DNA of 64,000 bases from Tragulus kanchil (taxonomy: Eukaryota > Chordata > Mammalia > Artiodactyla > Tragulidae), in NCBI GenBank assembly GCA_022376925.1, contig JAIOJX010000003.1, positions 34,172,874-34,236,873 on the forward strand. The letters run 5' to 3'. Of the stretch, positions 35,810 to 47,115 are shown one piece after another. The position numbers and the translations under genes are program-made. Each line of letters opens with the position of its first letter. Within the stretch, counting starts at the first letter, position 1. Below the pieces are notes generated by a model, which worked only from the letters and a program-made list of their open reading frames with translations, made no database searches and had not been told where the DNA came from.

Positions 35810-36190
35810 TTGTTATTGCTCTTTAGTCACTCAGTTATGTCTCACTCTTTGCAGTCCCATGGACTGCAGCACACCCTGTCCTTCACCATCTCCTGGAGCT
35901 TGCTTAGACTCATGTCTATGAGTCAGTGATGCCATTCAACCATCTCGTCCCCTGTCATCCCCTTCTCCTCCTGCCTTCAGTATTTCCCAGCATCAGGGTC
36001 TTTCCCAATGAGTTGGCTCTTTGCATCAGGAGCCTCAAAATAGTGGAACTTCAGCTTCAGCATCAGTTCTTCCAATGAATATTCAGGGTTGATTTCCTTT
36101 AGGACTGACTAGTTTGATCTCTCTGCAATCCAAGGGACTCTCAAGAATCTTCTGCAATACCAGAGTTCGAAAGCATCCATTCTTTGGCAT
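35810..36190 (-). mobile_element. BovB (RTE) LINE 3' fragment
   Basis: Reverse strand: gtcactcagttatgtctcac, ggactgcagcacaccctgtc, tcttgcagcatcagg-type motifs (cccagcatcagggtctttcc), ttcagcttcagcatcagttc and ggactctcaagaatcttctg. No open frame remains. Confidence 0.92.
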
Positions 36191-36268
36191 TCAGTCATAC
36201 TTTTCTGTTTTATTCTTGTGCAAGGCTAGACTGTTTTGATTATAAAAGTTTTTAATACTTTATAGTTT

Positions 36269-36336
36269 TAATAGTATGCTTTCTTTGTAATAGTATGCTT
36301 TGTTTTTAATAGATTTTAATAGTATGCTTTGTTTGG
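36269..36336 (+). repeat. Three-copy ~20-bp minisatellite
   Basis: The phrase taatagtatgctttgttt recurs at 36269, 36288 and 36317, the third after a 9-base insertion. Confidence 0.85.
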
Positions 36337-36546
36337 TGGTTTTATAGTAGAGATTTTATTGCTATCTCAAAATTTTATGTTTAATATCAAATTTAAAATA
36401 ATTTTGCCCAGTATTAAGAAAATATATTGGAATTTTGATCAAAATTGCTCTGCATTTGGTAAGGACTGGCTGCATTATGAGACCAAGTCTTCTCATCCAA
36501 AAATGTGGTCTGTACCTCTATTCAGTTCTTTTCTTCATCTTTGTTT

Positions 36547-36724
36547 AAAACATATTTATTTATTGTTTATTTGGCTGCATTGGGTCTCAGTTGTGGCACA
36601 TGCGAGCTTCGATCTTTATTGTAGCCTGTGAGCTCTTAAGTTGTGGCACGTGAGGTCTAGTTCCTTGACCTCCCTCGGCATTGGGAGCACCAAGTCCTAG
36701 CCACTAGACCACGAGGGAAGCCCC
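36547..36724 (-). mobile_element. CHR-2-type SINE
   Basis: Reverse strand: tatttatttattgtttattt, ggctgcattgggtctcagtt, gacctccctcggcattggga and agaccacgagggaagcccc. Confidence 0.87.
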
Positions 36725-36887
36725 TTTCCTTCACCTTTTAATGAGGCTTTTTATCTTTCTTCATGTAAGTCATGTATCTTTCTTGTTAAATTAATTCCTA
36801 GGTAAGTTATAAGTTTTATGATTTTTATGAATGAAACATTCTACCATTACAAATAATGGTAACTAGTAATATAGATAAAAGCAATTG

Positions 36888-37135
36888 GGGCTTCCCTGGT
36901 GGCCCAGTGGGTAAGGACACGGCCTTGCAGTGCAAGAGCACTGATTCGATCCCCGGCCTGGGAAGATCCCACGTGCTGCGGAGCTGTTGGACCCATGTGT
37001 CCAATTACCGAGCTGGAGCTCTGGAGCACTTGTGCCCAGAGCCGGTGCTCTGTGATGAGAGAGGCGACCACGATGGGAGGCCCACACAGCCCAAAGAACC
37101 AAAGATAAATAAATGAAAGATAAATAGAAGTGGCC
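36888..37135 (+). mobile_element. GC-rich tRNA-Glu-type SINE, sense
   Basis: The only sense-strand copy of the ttggacacac family here. It has head gggcttccctggtggcccag, box-B-like gattcgatcccc, gggaagatcccacgtgctgc, gtgtccaattaccgagctgg, acgatgggaggcccacacag, and an A-rich aagataaataaatg tail ending agaagtggcc. Confidence 0.85.
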
Positions 37136-37404
37136 AAAAAAAAAGCAATTGATTTTTGTGTATTTATTCTTCCCAGTTTTCTTATTGCAGCTCAATATTT
37201 GTGTTTCATGGGTCAAGTAAAGAAATTTTGTTGCTCTTTTTATAATATTTATACCAATTATTTAATATTTTTATTTTATTGAGTAAGTGGAAATTGCCTA
37301 AAAACTTACTAAAATAGTATGAAATGGAAAATACAAATAAAAACTCGACATGATACAGATACATATTATAAATAAAATGCTACTATATGGTCCATAAGAA
37401 ATAT

Positions 37405-37665
37405 GAAAAGTAGGGTTTAGTCCAGGAATGCACGAATGAGTCAATGCCATACCAACATTAAAAAAATTAAACAAGATAACTTATATGATTATATTTATAG
37501 GTTAGTCACTTTAAAAACATCAGCAATTATTTCATAAAAAATATTAACTAAAAGCAGTAGAGGAACTTACATGTAATATGAACTATTAAAAAGTAGCTAC
37601 AGAGATTATAATAATTATATGCTTAAATAATTTTTTACTAAAATTAATAGAGATGATACTCTTCA
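37405..37665 (+). mobile_element. L1 ORF2-like fragment, sense
   Basis: The stretch gtttagtccaggaatgcacg, then ccataccaacattaaaaa and agaggaacttacatgtaata, resembles a conserved L1 ORF2 segment. Degenerate. Copied at about 38483-38744. Confidence 0.55.
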
Positions 37666-37677
37666 TTTAATTTTTTT

Positions 37678-37816
37678 AAAAGTGTTTATTTATTTATTTG
37701 GCTCTGCTGGGTCTTAGTTGCAGCACGTGGGATTTTAGTTCCCCGACCAGGGTCTGAACCTGCATCCCCTGCACTGGAACGTGGATTCTTAACCACTGGA
37801 CCATCAGGGAAGCCCC
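37678..37816 (-). mobile_element. CHR-2-type SINE
   Basis: Reverse strand: agtgtttatttatttatttg, gctctgctgggtcttagttg, ccccgaccagggtctgaacc and ggaccatcagggaagcccc. Confidence 0.9.
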
Positions 37817-38756
37817 CTCTTCGTTTAATTTTAAGATATGGCTTGTCTAGGAGAGAAAATTATTCTTCAAATAGCATAATGTTTTAGAAAGTATCTTCCT
37901 TCAAATAATTCTTAGTCTTTAAAAAAGTACAGCAACCTGTTTCTTAAATGCAGTTAGTTTGCATCGTCTATTTTGGACCCTTATCTGCTCTGCACATATT
38001 CTCTGGGTACTTTTAAACACTCTCCAGGCTTAAATTACCATCTTTTCTTACTGATGACCCTCAAATAACTTTCTCCTTAGCTTCAGTTTCATGTATGTAT
38101 CTGCCTTCTAGATGTTCCACCTGGAAATCCCACAGGGACCCTACAACCAGAATGAACCCACCATTCATAAGATGAACCCTAGGATTCTTTTCATTCAGTA
38201 TCTCATCTCTTGTTCAAAAAAAGCAATTGATTTTTGTGTATTTATTCTTCCCAGTTTTCTTATTGCAGCTCAATATTTGTGTTTCATGGGTCAAGTAAAG
38301 AAATTTTGTTGCTCTTTTTATAATATTTATACCAATTATTTAATATTTTTATTTTATTGAGTAAGTGGAAATTGCCTAAAAACTTACTAAAATAGTATGA
38401 AATGGAAAATACAAATAAAAACTCGACATGATACAGATACATATTATAAATAAAATGCTACTATATGGTCCATAAGAAATATGAAAAGTAGGGTTTAGTC
38501 CAGGAATGCACGAATGAGTCAATGCCATACCAACATTAAAAAAATTAAACAAGATAACTTATATGATTATATTTATAGGTTAGTCACTTTAAAAACATCA
38601 GCAATTATTTCATAAAAAATATTAACTAAAAGCAGTAGAGGGAACTTACATGTAATATGAACTATTAAAAAGTAGCTACAGAGATTATAATAATTATATG
38701 CTTAAATAATTTTTTACTAAAATTAATAGAGATGATACTCTTCATTTAATTTTTTT

Positions 38757-38895
38757 AAAAGTGTTTATTTATTTATTTGGCTCTGCTGGGTCTTAGTTGC
38801 AGCACGTGGGATTTTAGTTCCCCGACCAGGGTCTGAACCTGCATCCCCTGCACTGGAACGTGGATTCTTAACCACTGGACCATCAGGGAAGCCCC
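38757..38895 (-). mobile_element. Copy of the CHR-2-type SINE
   Basis: Duplicate of 37678-37816. Confidence 0.9.
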
Positions 38896-39285
38896 CTCTT
38901 CGTTTAATTTTAAGATATGGCTTGTCTAGGAGAGAAAATTATTCTTCAAATAGCATAATGTTTTAGAAAGTATCTTCCTTCAAATAATTCTTAGTCTTTA
39001 AAAAAGTACAGCAACCTGTTTCTTAAATGCAGTTAGTTTGCATCGTCTATTTTGGACCCTTATCTGCTCTGCACATATTCTCTGGGTACTTTTAAACACT
39101 CTCCAGGCTTAAATTACCATCTTTTCTTACTGATGACCCTCAAATAACTTTCTCTCCTTAGCTTCAGTTTCATGTATGTATCTGCCTTCTAGATGTTCCA
39201 CCTGGAAATCCCACAGGGACCCTACAACCAGAATGAACCCACCATTCATAAGATGAACCCTAGGATTCTTTTCATTCAGTATCTC

Positions 39286-39699
39286 TAGTCTCGGAGAACG
39301 ATGCTACTCTCCTTGTTCAAACCAGAAATAGGGTGTTGTCTTTGCCTCCTCCACTCTCTGTTCCCACTCCACCTCTAATCCCAAGTCCTAAAAGATTCCT
39401 CAGAGCACTCCATCACTCTCCATCTTGACTGACCCCCTGTTGGTAATGAGCCCCAGTTTTGAAAATGTAGATCCAGTGGCTTCAAAATCATTTTTATTCT
39501 CAACCCCCCCACTCTGTTCTCTGGCCATAAGGAATTTCTTCTAGTGACTTGACCATGCTTTCTTGGTTGTGTGTCTTTGCATAACTGAAATGCCTAACCA
39601 GAGCACTCTTGTTTGTTATCAGGCTTACTGATCTTTATCATCTTTCTCTGCTTAACAAAAGCAAAACCAGCAAAAATGTAAATGGAAACAGTAATCATG
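39286..39699. other. Unique non-coding sequence
   Basis: No recognised element. Confidence 0.5.
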
Positions 39700-39930
39700 A
39701 CAGGAGACAGTGTCTGCTTACCATGTGCCAGGCCCTTGGATAAATGCTTCAAATTCATCCTCCCGTTTTCTCTTCCCTGCAACCCTGTGAATTGAGAATT
39801 TTTATCCCATTTCCACACATGAAGACTCCGAGGCTTAGAGACTCCAAGTATTTGTCCACTGTCCTGGAACCTGTATGTGGAAGAGTTAAGATTTTAACCA
39901 AGGTCTCTCTCACTCCCTCCAGAGCTTATT
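39700..39930 (-). mobile_element. MIR-type SINE remnant
   Basis: Reverse-strand MIR features: taccatgtgccaggcccttg, tttatcccatttccacacat, gaagactccgaggcttagag and taaccaaggtctctc. Confidence 0.7.
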
Positions 39931-40014
39931 GTCTTTAGATATCATCTGCTCCAGAAAACGTTCTTCTACAAATGGCCTTTCTCTTTTATGTTCTCTTGCA
40001 CATCACCCTGTCTC

Positions 40015-40580
40015 TGTCCTAGCCCATTTGGGCTGCTACAATACAATGCTATAGGCTGGATGGCTTGTCAACAACAAACATTTATTTCTTAGTTTTGGAG
40101 GCTAGAATGTCCAAGCCTGTGTCACAGGCTTTGCTGTTTGGTGAGGGCCCGCTTCCTGGTTCATAGATGCTGTCTTTTCACTGTGTTACCTGGTGGAGGG
40201 GGCTCTGAATCTCTGATCTCTTTTGTGTGCATTCTCAGTCTTGTCCAACTCTTTGTGACCGCATGGACTGTAGCCCACCAGGTTCCTCTGTCCGTGGAAT
40301 TTTCTCGGCAAGAATACTGCAGCAAGTTGCCGTTTCCTTCTCCAGGATGTCTTCCTGACCGAAGGATCAAACCCCTATCTCTGTGTCTCCTGAATTGGCA
40401 GGCATATTCTTTGCCACTGGGCCATCTGTAGGGGCACTAATCCTGTTCATGGAGGCTTCTTCCTCATGACCTAATCACTGCCCCTCCCGCCCCCAAAGCC
40501 CCATATTTTAATACAACTGCATTAGAGGTTGGGATATGAAAATATGAATTTGGGGAGGCACAAACATTCAAGCCATAGCA
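40015..40580 (-). mobile_element. MLT1-like LTR, split by a SINE
   Basis: Reverse-strand old non-autonomous LTR of the ERVL-MaLR type. It begins tgtcctagcccatttgggct, with ggctggatggcttgtcaaca, gggcccgcttcctggttcat, a gap filled by a SINE at 40222-40430, then ggcactaatcctgttcatgg and atgaatttggggaggcacaa, ending agccatagca. No internal retroviral genes are present. Confidence 0.75.
40222..40430 (-). mobile_element. Bov-tA-type SINE inserted in the LTR
   Basis: Reverse strand: cattctcagtcttgtccaac, tgtagcccaccaggttcctc, cggcaagaatactgcagcaa and tgaattggcaggcatattct. It interrupts the MLT1-like LTR, so it is younger. Confidence 0.9.
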
Positions 40581-40853
40581 CTGTTCTAACACACTCACTA
40601 CTCTGCGGTACAATCACTCCATTCTCTCCATTCCATTCTCTCACTGCATTCAGTCCATCTTCTCACTAGTCTCCAACTAGTTTGTAACCATTGTAAAGTC
40701 AGGGACTGTTTGTCCTTGTATTCCTTGCACCAAGTGTGTGGTTCTTGGCACATAGTAGGTGCTTAATACCTATTTGGTATATAACCCAGATATCACTGGG
40801 GCTTCACAGTCCTTTTGCCATTTGTGGTCTTAGGAGGTCTAGCATTTTTCCTG
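40581..40853. other. Unique sequence with a short MIR-like tail
   Basis: A 40-base patch near 40735-40775 (cttggcacatagtaggtgct) is the well-known 3' motif of MIR-type repeats. The remainder is unassigned, with a TCTC/CATTC-rich stretch at 40610-40660. Confidence 0.5.
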
Positions 40854-41079
40854 CATGTGCGCGTGCTGAGTTGCTTCAGTTGTGTCTTACTCTTTGCAAT
40901 CCTATGGACTGTGGCCAGCCAGCCTCCTCAATCCATGGGATTCTCCAGGCAGGAATAGTGGAGTGGGTTGCCATGCCCTCCTCCAGGGGACCTTCCTGAC
41001 TGGGGATGGAACCCATGTCTCTTATGTCTCCTGTATTGGCAGGCAGATTCTTTAGCACTAGCACCACCTGGGAAGCCCA
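40854..41079 (-). mobile_element. Bov-tA-type SINE
   Basis: Reverse strand and nearly full length: gttgcttcagttgtgtctta, caggcaggaatagtggagtg, ggggaccttcctgactgggg and gcaccacctgggaagccc. Confidence 0.93.
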
Positions 41080-41774
41080 TTCTTCCTGCAGTTCCTTCTA
41101 ATTCTCGCCATTATTTACTCATTGGGCTCTTCTCTCTCTACTTTTCCATAGTACCCTGTCATCTTGGTTAACCCTGTGTCCCATCTTTTCCTATTTTCTC
41201 TCAAAAATCCTACCTCAGTTATGATTTCATGGGTTTCTAAGTCTTAAGGACTTTAGAGAAAAATCGTGTTATTCACAGCCTCCCATCTCCTTTCTGTTTT
41301 TTTTTTCATTCTCCACAGCCTTGAATCCTTAACCCATGACCCTGCCATGCTAATATCCAGGTAGGTATGACTTCCTGGAATTCTGGTAATAAATACATTG
41401 TCAACCCATTACAGTTGAATGAAAGAATGAATAGATGTAAATGAATGAATAATTCCAGGCTGGAGCTTTGCGCCTAGGCCTACTGTGGATGATGTTAAAC
41501 CACTCCAAAACAATTTCTTTAAAGCTGAATCATTGAACATATTGGTAATACCGCATCTGGCAAGAATGTTTATATTTTCAGGGGCAATTCTGCTTAGCTA
41601 TCCTTTAGCTATTGTACTATTAGGTGTAATGGTCTTTTCAAAGTGTATGTTCATCTGTTTGGATCTCTGAGACTGTGGGGATGTGTCCTATACTTTTTGT
41701 GTCTCCTACATGATGTAGCAAAATGCGTTGTGCAGACTAGGCACTCACTTATTGCTGAGTTGATTGATTAAATA
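41080..41774. other. Unique non-coding sequence
   Basis: No recognised element apart from a gaatgaa-rich patch at 41416-41453. Confidence 0.5.
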
Positions 41775-42184
41775 ATTATTCCTCCTATAAACACTTCTGT
41801 AGTGCATTACCTGATGAGTGCCTATTTCAATATGACGATGGCTATGACCTTCGTGTAGTTCATTAGCAAATGAATAGTATGCTCATTTCCATGGAAGGAA
41901 ATGAGAATATAAAAAAATGTGGTTCTATTTGTAGTGCCATTACTGTCTTACTGTTTGATTAAGAACGAAGTCTTAACCTTTTAATGCTACCAGTTACCTA
42001 TGACTCTGATCTCAAGGGCTACGCAGTACCAAAATCCTGGGGATGATAGGATAATAACCCTGACCTATTTGAAGGGATAAAAATAGGCCACAAATGAGGG
42101 AACTCATTGACCACAATTAATCAGTCGTGGAAGAAAGGTGATGTTTTTAAAAACAAACAAGCAGGCAAAGAATCAAACACGCAG

Positions 42185-42325
42185 TTTCACAAACACATTT
42201 TGTAATCATAACAGTTCCCTGTGTGAGTCTCACCATTTTGCTGGTAAGGATATCGACGCTGAGAAATTTAAGTATTTTGAGCCAAGTCATATGAGTAGTA
42301 AGAGACAGCTATCTCCAGTCCACTC
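42185..42325 (-). mobile_element. MIR-type remnant
   Basis: Weak reverse-strand MIR pattern: gtaatcataacagttccctg, tcaccattttgctggtaagg, gctgagaaatttaagtattt and gagccaagtcatatgagtag. Copied at about 43324-43464. Confidence 0.5.
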
Positions 42326-42534
42326 TTATTCCCCCTCCACTGGTATCTCTCCTACTCTACCCTTCTCAACCCATGGTTCTTTGTCATCATCTCAAATTTG
42401 ATATGTTTGTGGTCGGATGCCTAAAGCTGTGACCTCTCAGTTCATCAGGAAAAGCAAAACAGATTTATCCTGAAGTGGCAGATGAAAATTAGGAACCTGA
42501 TAATACAATCTTTGGACATTACTTGTCGTCATTC

Positions 42535-42890
42535 ATCTGATGTGTATTTACTGAACCCCTTCCCTGTGGCAGGCACCTTGCTATGGGCCAGGGTTGTGCA
42601 AAGAAGAGGGAAGCAGGCTTGCTGCCTTTCAGAGGATTCTGAGTCTTGAAGGGTGGGGACTTTCCCAGATGGACAGAAGGAGGAAGGATATTCCAGGTGA
42701 AGAGGAAAAGCAGCCCCAATGGCAGAGAAGCAGGCAGCTCTGCATTTAGTGGGTCTGAGTATTTTAGTCTAGATGGAGTGCCGTGTGTCATCATGGACGT
42801 GAAAGGAAAGGAGAGTAGAAAGACAAAGAAAGAAAGAATCAAGGGCGAGCTTGAGCTGGGGGATTGGGCTGTACCTGGAGGTAAAGGAGA
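42535..42890 (+). mobile_element. Ancient dispersed repeat, possibly L2-like
   Basis: Starts tgtgtatttactgaacccct and gtggcaggcaccttgctatg, followed by gatattccaggtgaagagga and agcagccccaatggcagaga, the same general layout as 24710-25235. The frames crossing it on both strands (119 and 128 codons) look spurious. Copied at about 43674-44029. Confidence 0.4.
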
Positions 42891-44038
42891 GCTAGCAAAA
42901 TACATTATTCCTTCCTATAAAAAAAACCCAAACTTCTGTAGTGCATTACCTGATGAGTGCCTATTTCAATATGACGATGGCTATGACCTTCGTGTAGTTC
43001 ATTAGCAAATGAATAGTATGCTCATTTCCATGGAAGGAAATGAGAATATAAAAAAATGTGGTTCTATTTGTAGTGCCATTACTGTCTTACTGTTTGATTA
43101 AGAACGAAGTCTTAACCTTTTAATGCTACCAGTTACCTATGACTCTGATCTCAAGGGCTACGCAGTACCAAAATCCTGGGGATGATAGGATAATAACCCT
43201 GACCTATTTGAAGGGATAAAAATAGGCCACAAATGAGGGAACTCATTGACCACAATTAATCAGTCGTGGAAGAAAGGTGATGTTTTTAAAAACAAACAAG
43301 CAGGCAAAGAATCAAACACGCAGTTTCACAAACACATTTTGTAATCATAACAGTTCCCTGTGTGAGTCTCACCATTTTGCTGGTAAGGATATCGACGCTG
43401 AGAAATTTAAGTATTTTGAGCCAAGTCATATGAGTAGTAAGAGACAGCTATCTCCAGTCCACTCTTATTCCCCCTCCACTGGTATCTCTCCTACTCTACC
43501 CTTCTCAACCCATGGTTCTTTGTCATCATCTCAAATTTGATATGTTTGTGGTCGGATGCCTAAAGCTGTGACCTCTCAGTTCATCAGGAAAAGCAAAACA
43601 GATTTATCCTGAAGTGGCAGATGAAAATTAGGAACCTGATAATACAATCTTTGGACATTACTTGTCGTCATTCATCTGATGTGTATTTACTGAACCCCTT
43701 CCCTGTGGCAGGCACCTTGCTATGGGCCAGGGTTGTGCAAAGAAGAGGGAAGCAGGCTTGCTGCCTTTCAGAGGATTCTGAGTCTTGAAGGGTGGGGACT
43801 TTCCCAGATGGACAGAAGGAGGAAGGATATTCCAGGTGAAGAGGAAAAGCAGCCCCAATGGCAGAGAAGCAGGCAGCTCTGCATTTAGTGGGTCTGAGTA
43901 TTTTAGTCTAGATGGAGTGCCGTGTGTCATCATGGACGTGAAAGGAAAGGAGAGTAGAAAGACAAAGAAAGAAAGAATCAAGGGCGAGCTTGAGCTGGGG
44001 GATTGGGCTGTACCTGGAGGTAAAGGAGAGCTAGCAAA

Positions 44039-45594
44039 GACTTTCACGCAGGAGACTCTTAGGACCAAATTTACATTTTAGAAACAATGGATTGACATTG
44101 AGGGGGAAAATGGTAGCCAGTGGGAGTGTGAGAGAGAATGGAGACTGTTGGGGTGCAGGAAGCTGTGGCTGGGACTGGAAGCTGAAAGCCACTTTTCCTT
44201 TGGCAGATGAGTGGGGGTGTTACAGTGTTGGTTTCACTTTGATTGGGTGATCGATTTGGGTAGCAGCCACTAGAAAGTTAGTATATTTTGGTGTCTTAAA
44301 ATGGTCGCTGACCTGTAATTCTAGTTCTTTCTTTGAAGTTAAAGCTTACCCAAGTGATTCTTATGGCCTTCTTTGTACTAAAAGCTGTTATGTTTCTTTT
44401 TGCTAATATCTTTTCCTTTTTCGCTACCATTGACTGTTTAAATTCTTTTCTGCCCATTTACCATTTATATCATAACCATCCTGTGTTTGCTCCTAATGTC
44501 ATAATTCTTCATAATCTGGTCTTCACCTGATCCTGATTCTCTCTAATATTTCTTTTTTCTCCCTTGAGGAAAGTATATCCATTTTTGGTTTCAAGTGCTC
44601 ATCACCCTTTGTAAATATTGAAGCAGTGATTCAATTTAATTTAAAAAATAATGTTTTTCTATTTCTTCCTCTGTCAATAAATTACCTTTGTCGTCTTTCT
44701 CAAGCTGTATTGTCTCATAATTTTCTTCTGTGCTCTCGTTGTTGTGTTTTGTTGTTCCCCAGAGGATGTAAGAATATATATTGATATAATGAACAGTGTA
44801 GAATAAAAAAAAAAAAAGAGGAATTTAGGGTCATATTCATACTCTATAGTGTTTACTGGTGATCTATTTCAAAATAAAACATATATTTCAGTCCTGATGA
44901 ATCAAATATTTAAGAAACATTCTTTAAGTGGAGAAATACACATGGAAGATATCACGAGTGACCCTGGGAGGCCTCTTTGGAAGATTCTAGCCACGGGTGA
45001 TTTAACATTGATTTCAGCCCTGCTTCTTCTACCAAAGGTTATCGTAGTGATCATTGCTCATGAGGGTTCTGGGAGTATCAGAGGAGGTCAGAGAGCAAAA
45101 AATACAAGATATAATATTAGATAAAATATTAGCAGCCCTGAAAATATTCACAAAGTCATACATTATGTTAGAGCTACTGTATTCTATGTAGGAAAATAAA
45201 AGTTGGAAATTGCAAAATCCACTTCCTTTTTTATGACAGAAGTTAAAGGTCTAATATATGATTATAAATTAATGTAAATAGCCATTAATACCATTTTATT
45301 AGTTCAGGTGGTTGGTGTATGAACATGTAAATATAACAGGATTTTTATAGAGTTAGCATTAGTAATTATATATGCATGCAACATTCACATATATGTATAT
45401 ATATTACATCTATAGTATAAGATGTAAAAAAATTTATAAAATTTCAAAGATGCTCTGAGAAGTCCTCCCTTAAAGTTCATATTAAACCATGTTTGTAAAA
45501 ATTAATTGATAGACCCTTTTGCTTCTTCCTCTCTACCAGTCACATGGTGTATGTGATGATGCTGATGCTTATGCTAATGATGGTAACAGTAACC
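44039..45594. other. Unique AT-rich non-coding sequence
   Basis: Holds a poly-A run at 44804-44816 and an alternating ATAT/GTAT patch at 45370-45420. No exon recognised. Confidence 0.5.
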
Positions 45595-45765
45595 AGTTCT
45601 TTGTACCTAACAAGCGTGTTGGCACTTTCTGCCGTGTATACAGTGTGCCACTTAGTCTCCCTGTCCCTGCAATTTAGGCATTATTCTCATTTTCCAGATG
45701 AAGGAAAAGAGGCACAGGGAACTAGAGGCACTTGCCCAAAGTCCTCTCAGTGTACCCAGTGTGCT
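45595..45765 (-). mobile_element. MIR-type SINE remnant
   Basis: Reverse strand: gcattattctcattttccag, atgaaggaaaagaggcacag and ggcacttgcccaaagtcctc. Confidence 0.7.
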
Positions 45766-46279
45766 GGCCATAGGATATTGGCCATAAAATAACACTGAGT
45801 GTGCAGAGAGTTTGAGAATGACTCCATTGTAACTCCTTGTAAGCTTTTTTTTTTATTTGGTGGGAGCGTTTACAAAGAATCCTGATGACAACTCTGCATG
45901 GTTTCTTTTTGTCTTATATAGGTTTCTGTGCTTTATGATCAAGTTATTGCATACTTCATAAATATTTGTCTTGGCAAAATGTGACAGCCTTTGTTCTTTT
46001 TCTTTATCATCTCCCTTGAGCTTACTTGAGAATTTGTGCCTATGTTGGTGAAAGTAGAGAAGTAAATTATTGTTGATTCAGAAGACTTGATCAACTTGAA
46101 TTGTTGTTTAGAAAATTTCTTTCCCTTTTTTTTTTTTTACATTTTTGACCTTTAAAACATTGATAACTATAATATTGTGCAAAAAACCCAATAATATGTA
46201 CATGTAATTTAAAGTAATTAGAAGAGGAGCATCCATATACTCAAACTCAGCTTGTCAAATAGGATGTTACCAGTATCAT
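45766..46279. other. Unique non-coding sequence
   Basis: Only oligo-T runs (45846-45854, 46128-46138) stand out. Confidence 0.5.
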
Positions 46280-46744
46280 GATCTTTTCTCATCTTTCTCC
46301 TTCCTTCTAGAGTGAACCATTATCCTCAATTGTATACCTAATATTCCTTTGTTTTTTTCATGGTTGTATCATCTATAAGTATTCATATTTATTTATTGTA
46401 CTGTTTTACTTTTGAACTCATTAGGCATTTGAGATTCATTCATTTTAATGCTTGCAGTTTTTCATTTTCACTGCTTAGTATTTTATTAATACTATATGAG
46501 GTACCACTATTCTACAATCAACCTATTATTAACATCCAATGGATATTAGATTTTTCACCCATTTTTACTGCTCCGTATATGGTTGCTATGAACATTTCTA
46601 TACATGTCTTCCGATGCACATATATAAGGATTTCTTCTGAATATTGTCAAAGAACGAAATTGGTGAATCATGCTGTATATACATTTTCTCATCTAGCAGG
46701 TCAGGCTGAATTATTTTCTAAAGTGGTTGTACCAGTTTTCATTA
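46280..46744 (-). mobile_element. Old L1-like 3' region, antisense
   Basis: Matches the antisense L1 pattern of older families: ccatttttactgctccgtat, atggttgctatgaacatttc, atacatgtcttccgatgcac and taaagtggttgtaccagttt. It is interrupted at 46745 by BovB. Confidence 0.65.
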
Positions 46745-47115
46745 TGTCCTTCCAAAGAGTATTCAGGATTGATCCTTTTTAAGATTGACTGATCTGATCT
46801 GCTTGTCTTCCAAGGGACTGTCCGCAGTCTTCTCCAGCACACTGGTTCAAAAGCGTCAATTCTTTGTCGCTCTGCCTTCTTTAGTGTCCAGCTCTCACCC
46901 CCGTACATGACTACTGGAAAGACCATGGCCTTGACTACGCATACCTTTGTCAGCACAGTGACGTCTCTGCTTTTTAACACACTGTCTAGGTTTGTTATAT
47001 TTCTAGGTTTCCTGCCAAGAAGCAGCTGTCTTCTGGCTTCCATCTGCAGTGATTTTAGAGCCCAGGAAGAGGAAATCTGTCACTGCTTCCACCTTTCCCC
47101 CTTCTATTGGCAGTG
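46745..47115 (-). mobile_element. BovB LINE 3' fragment with reverse-transcriptase C-terminal remnant
   Basis: The minus frame 47043-46711 shows LLLGRKPRN, NLDSVLKSRDVT, VVKAMVFPVVMYGGESWTLK, RRIDAF-like RQRIDAFE and SDQSILKRI, a clear RTE-type reverse-transcriptase C-terminus. It runs out of frame afterwards. The first 150 bases or so are not part of duplication 13, the rest is. Confidence 0.93.

Larger units (their letters stand above)
36195..37250 (-). mobile_element. L1 remnants interrupted by two SINEs
   Basis: Antisense L1-like pieces at about 36200-36500, 36725-36860 and 37145-37250 (for example aatttt...gatcaaaattgctctgc and ttaattcctaggtaagttat) flank inserted SINEs. Degenerate, so the exact limits are uncertain. 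Confidence 0.55.
37136..39285 (+). repeat. Tandem direct duplication 11 (~1.08 kb unit)
   Basis: Positions 37136-38215 are repeated at 38216-39285. The first copy ends in atctcatctcttgttcaaa, a shortened version of the true continuation after 39280 (atctctagtctcggagaacg through ccttgttcaaacc). About 25 bases are lost at the junction. Confidence 0.95.
41775..44038 (+). repeat. Tandem direct duplication 12 (~1.14 kb unit)
   Basis: Positions 41775-42900 are repeated at 42904-44038. The second copy starts with an expanded A/C run (cctataaaaaaaacccaaac against cctataaacac), a junction-local error. The interior appears identical. Confidence 0.95.

Noticed and set aside
42519..44081. Paired frames of 119-136 codons as duplicated genes
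   Set aside because: They overlap each other on opposite strands, fall in an ancient repeat-like segment, and are paired only through duplication 12.
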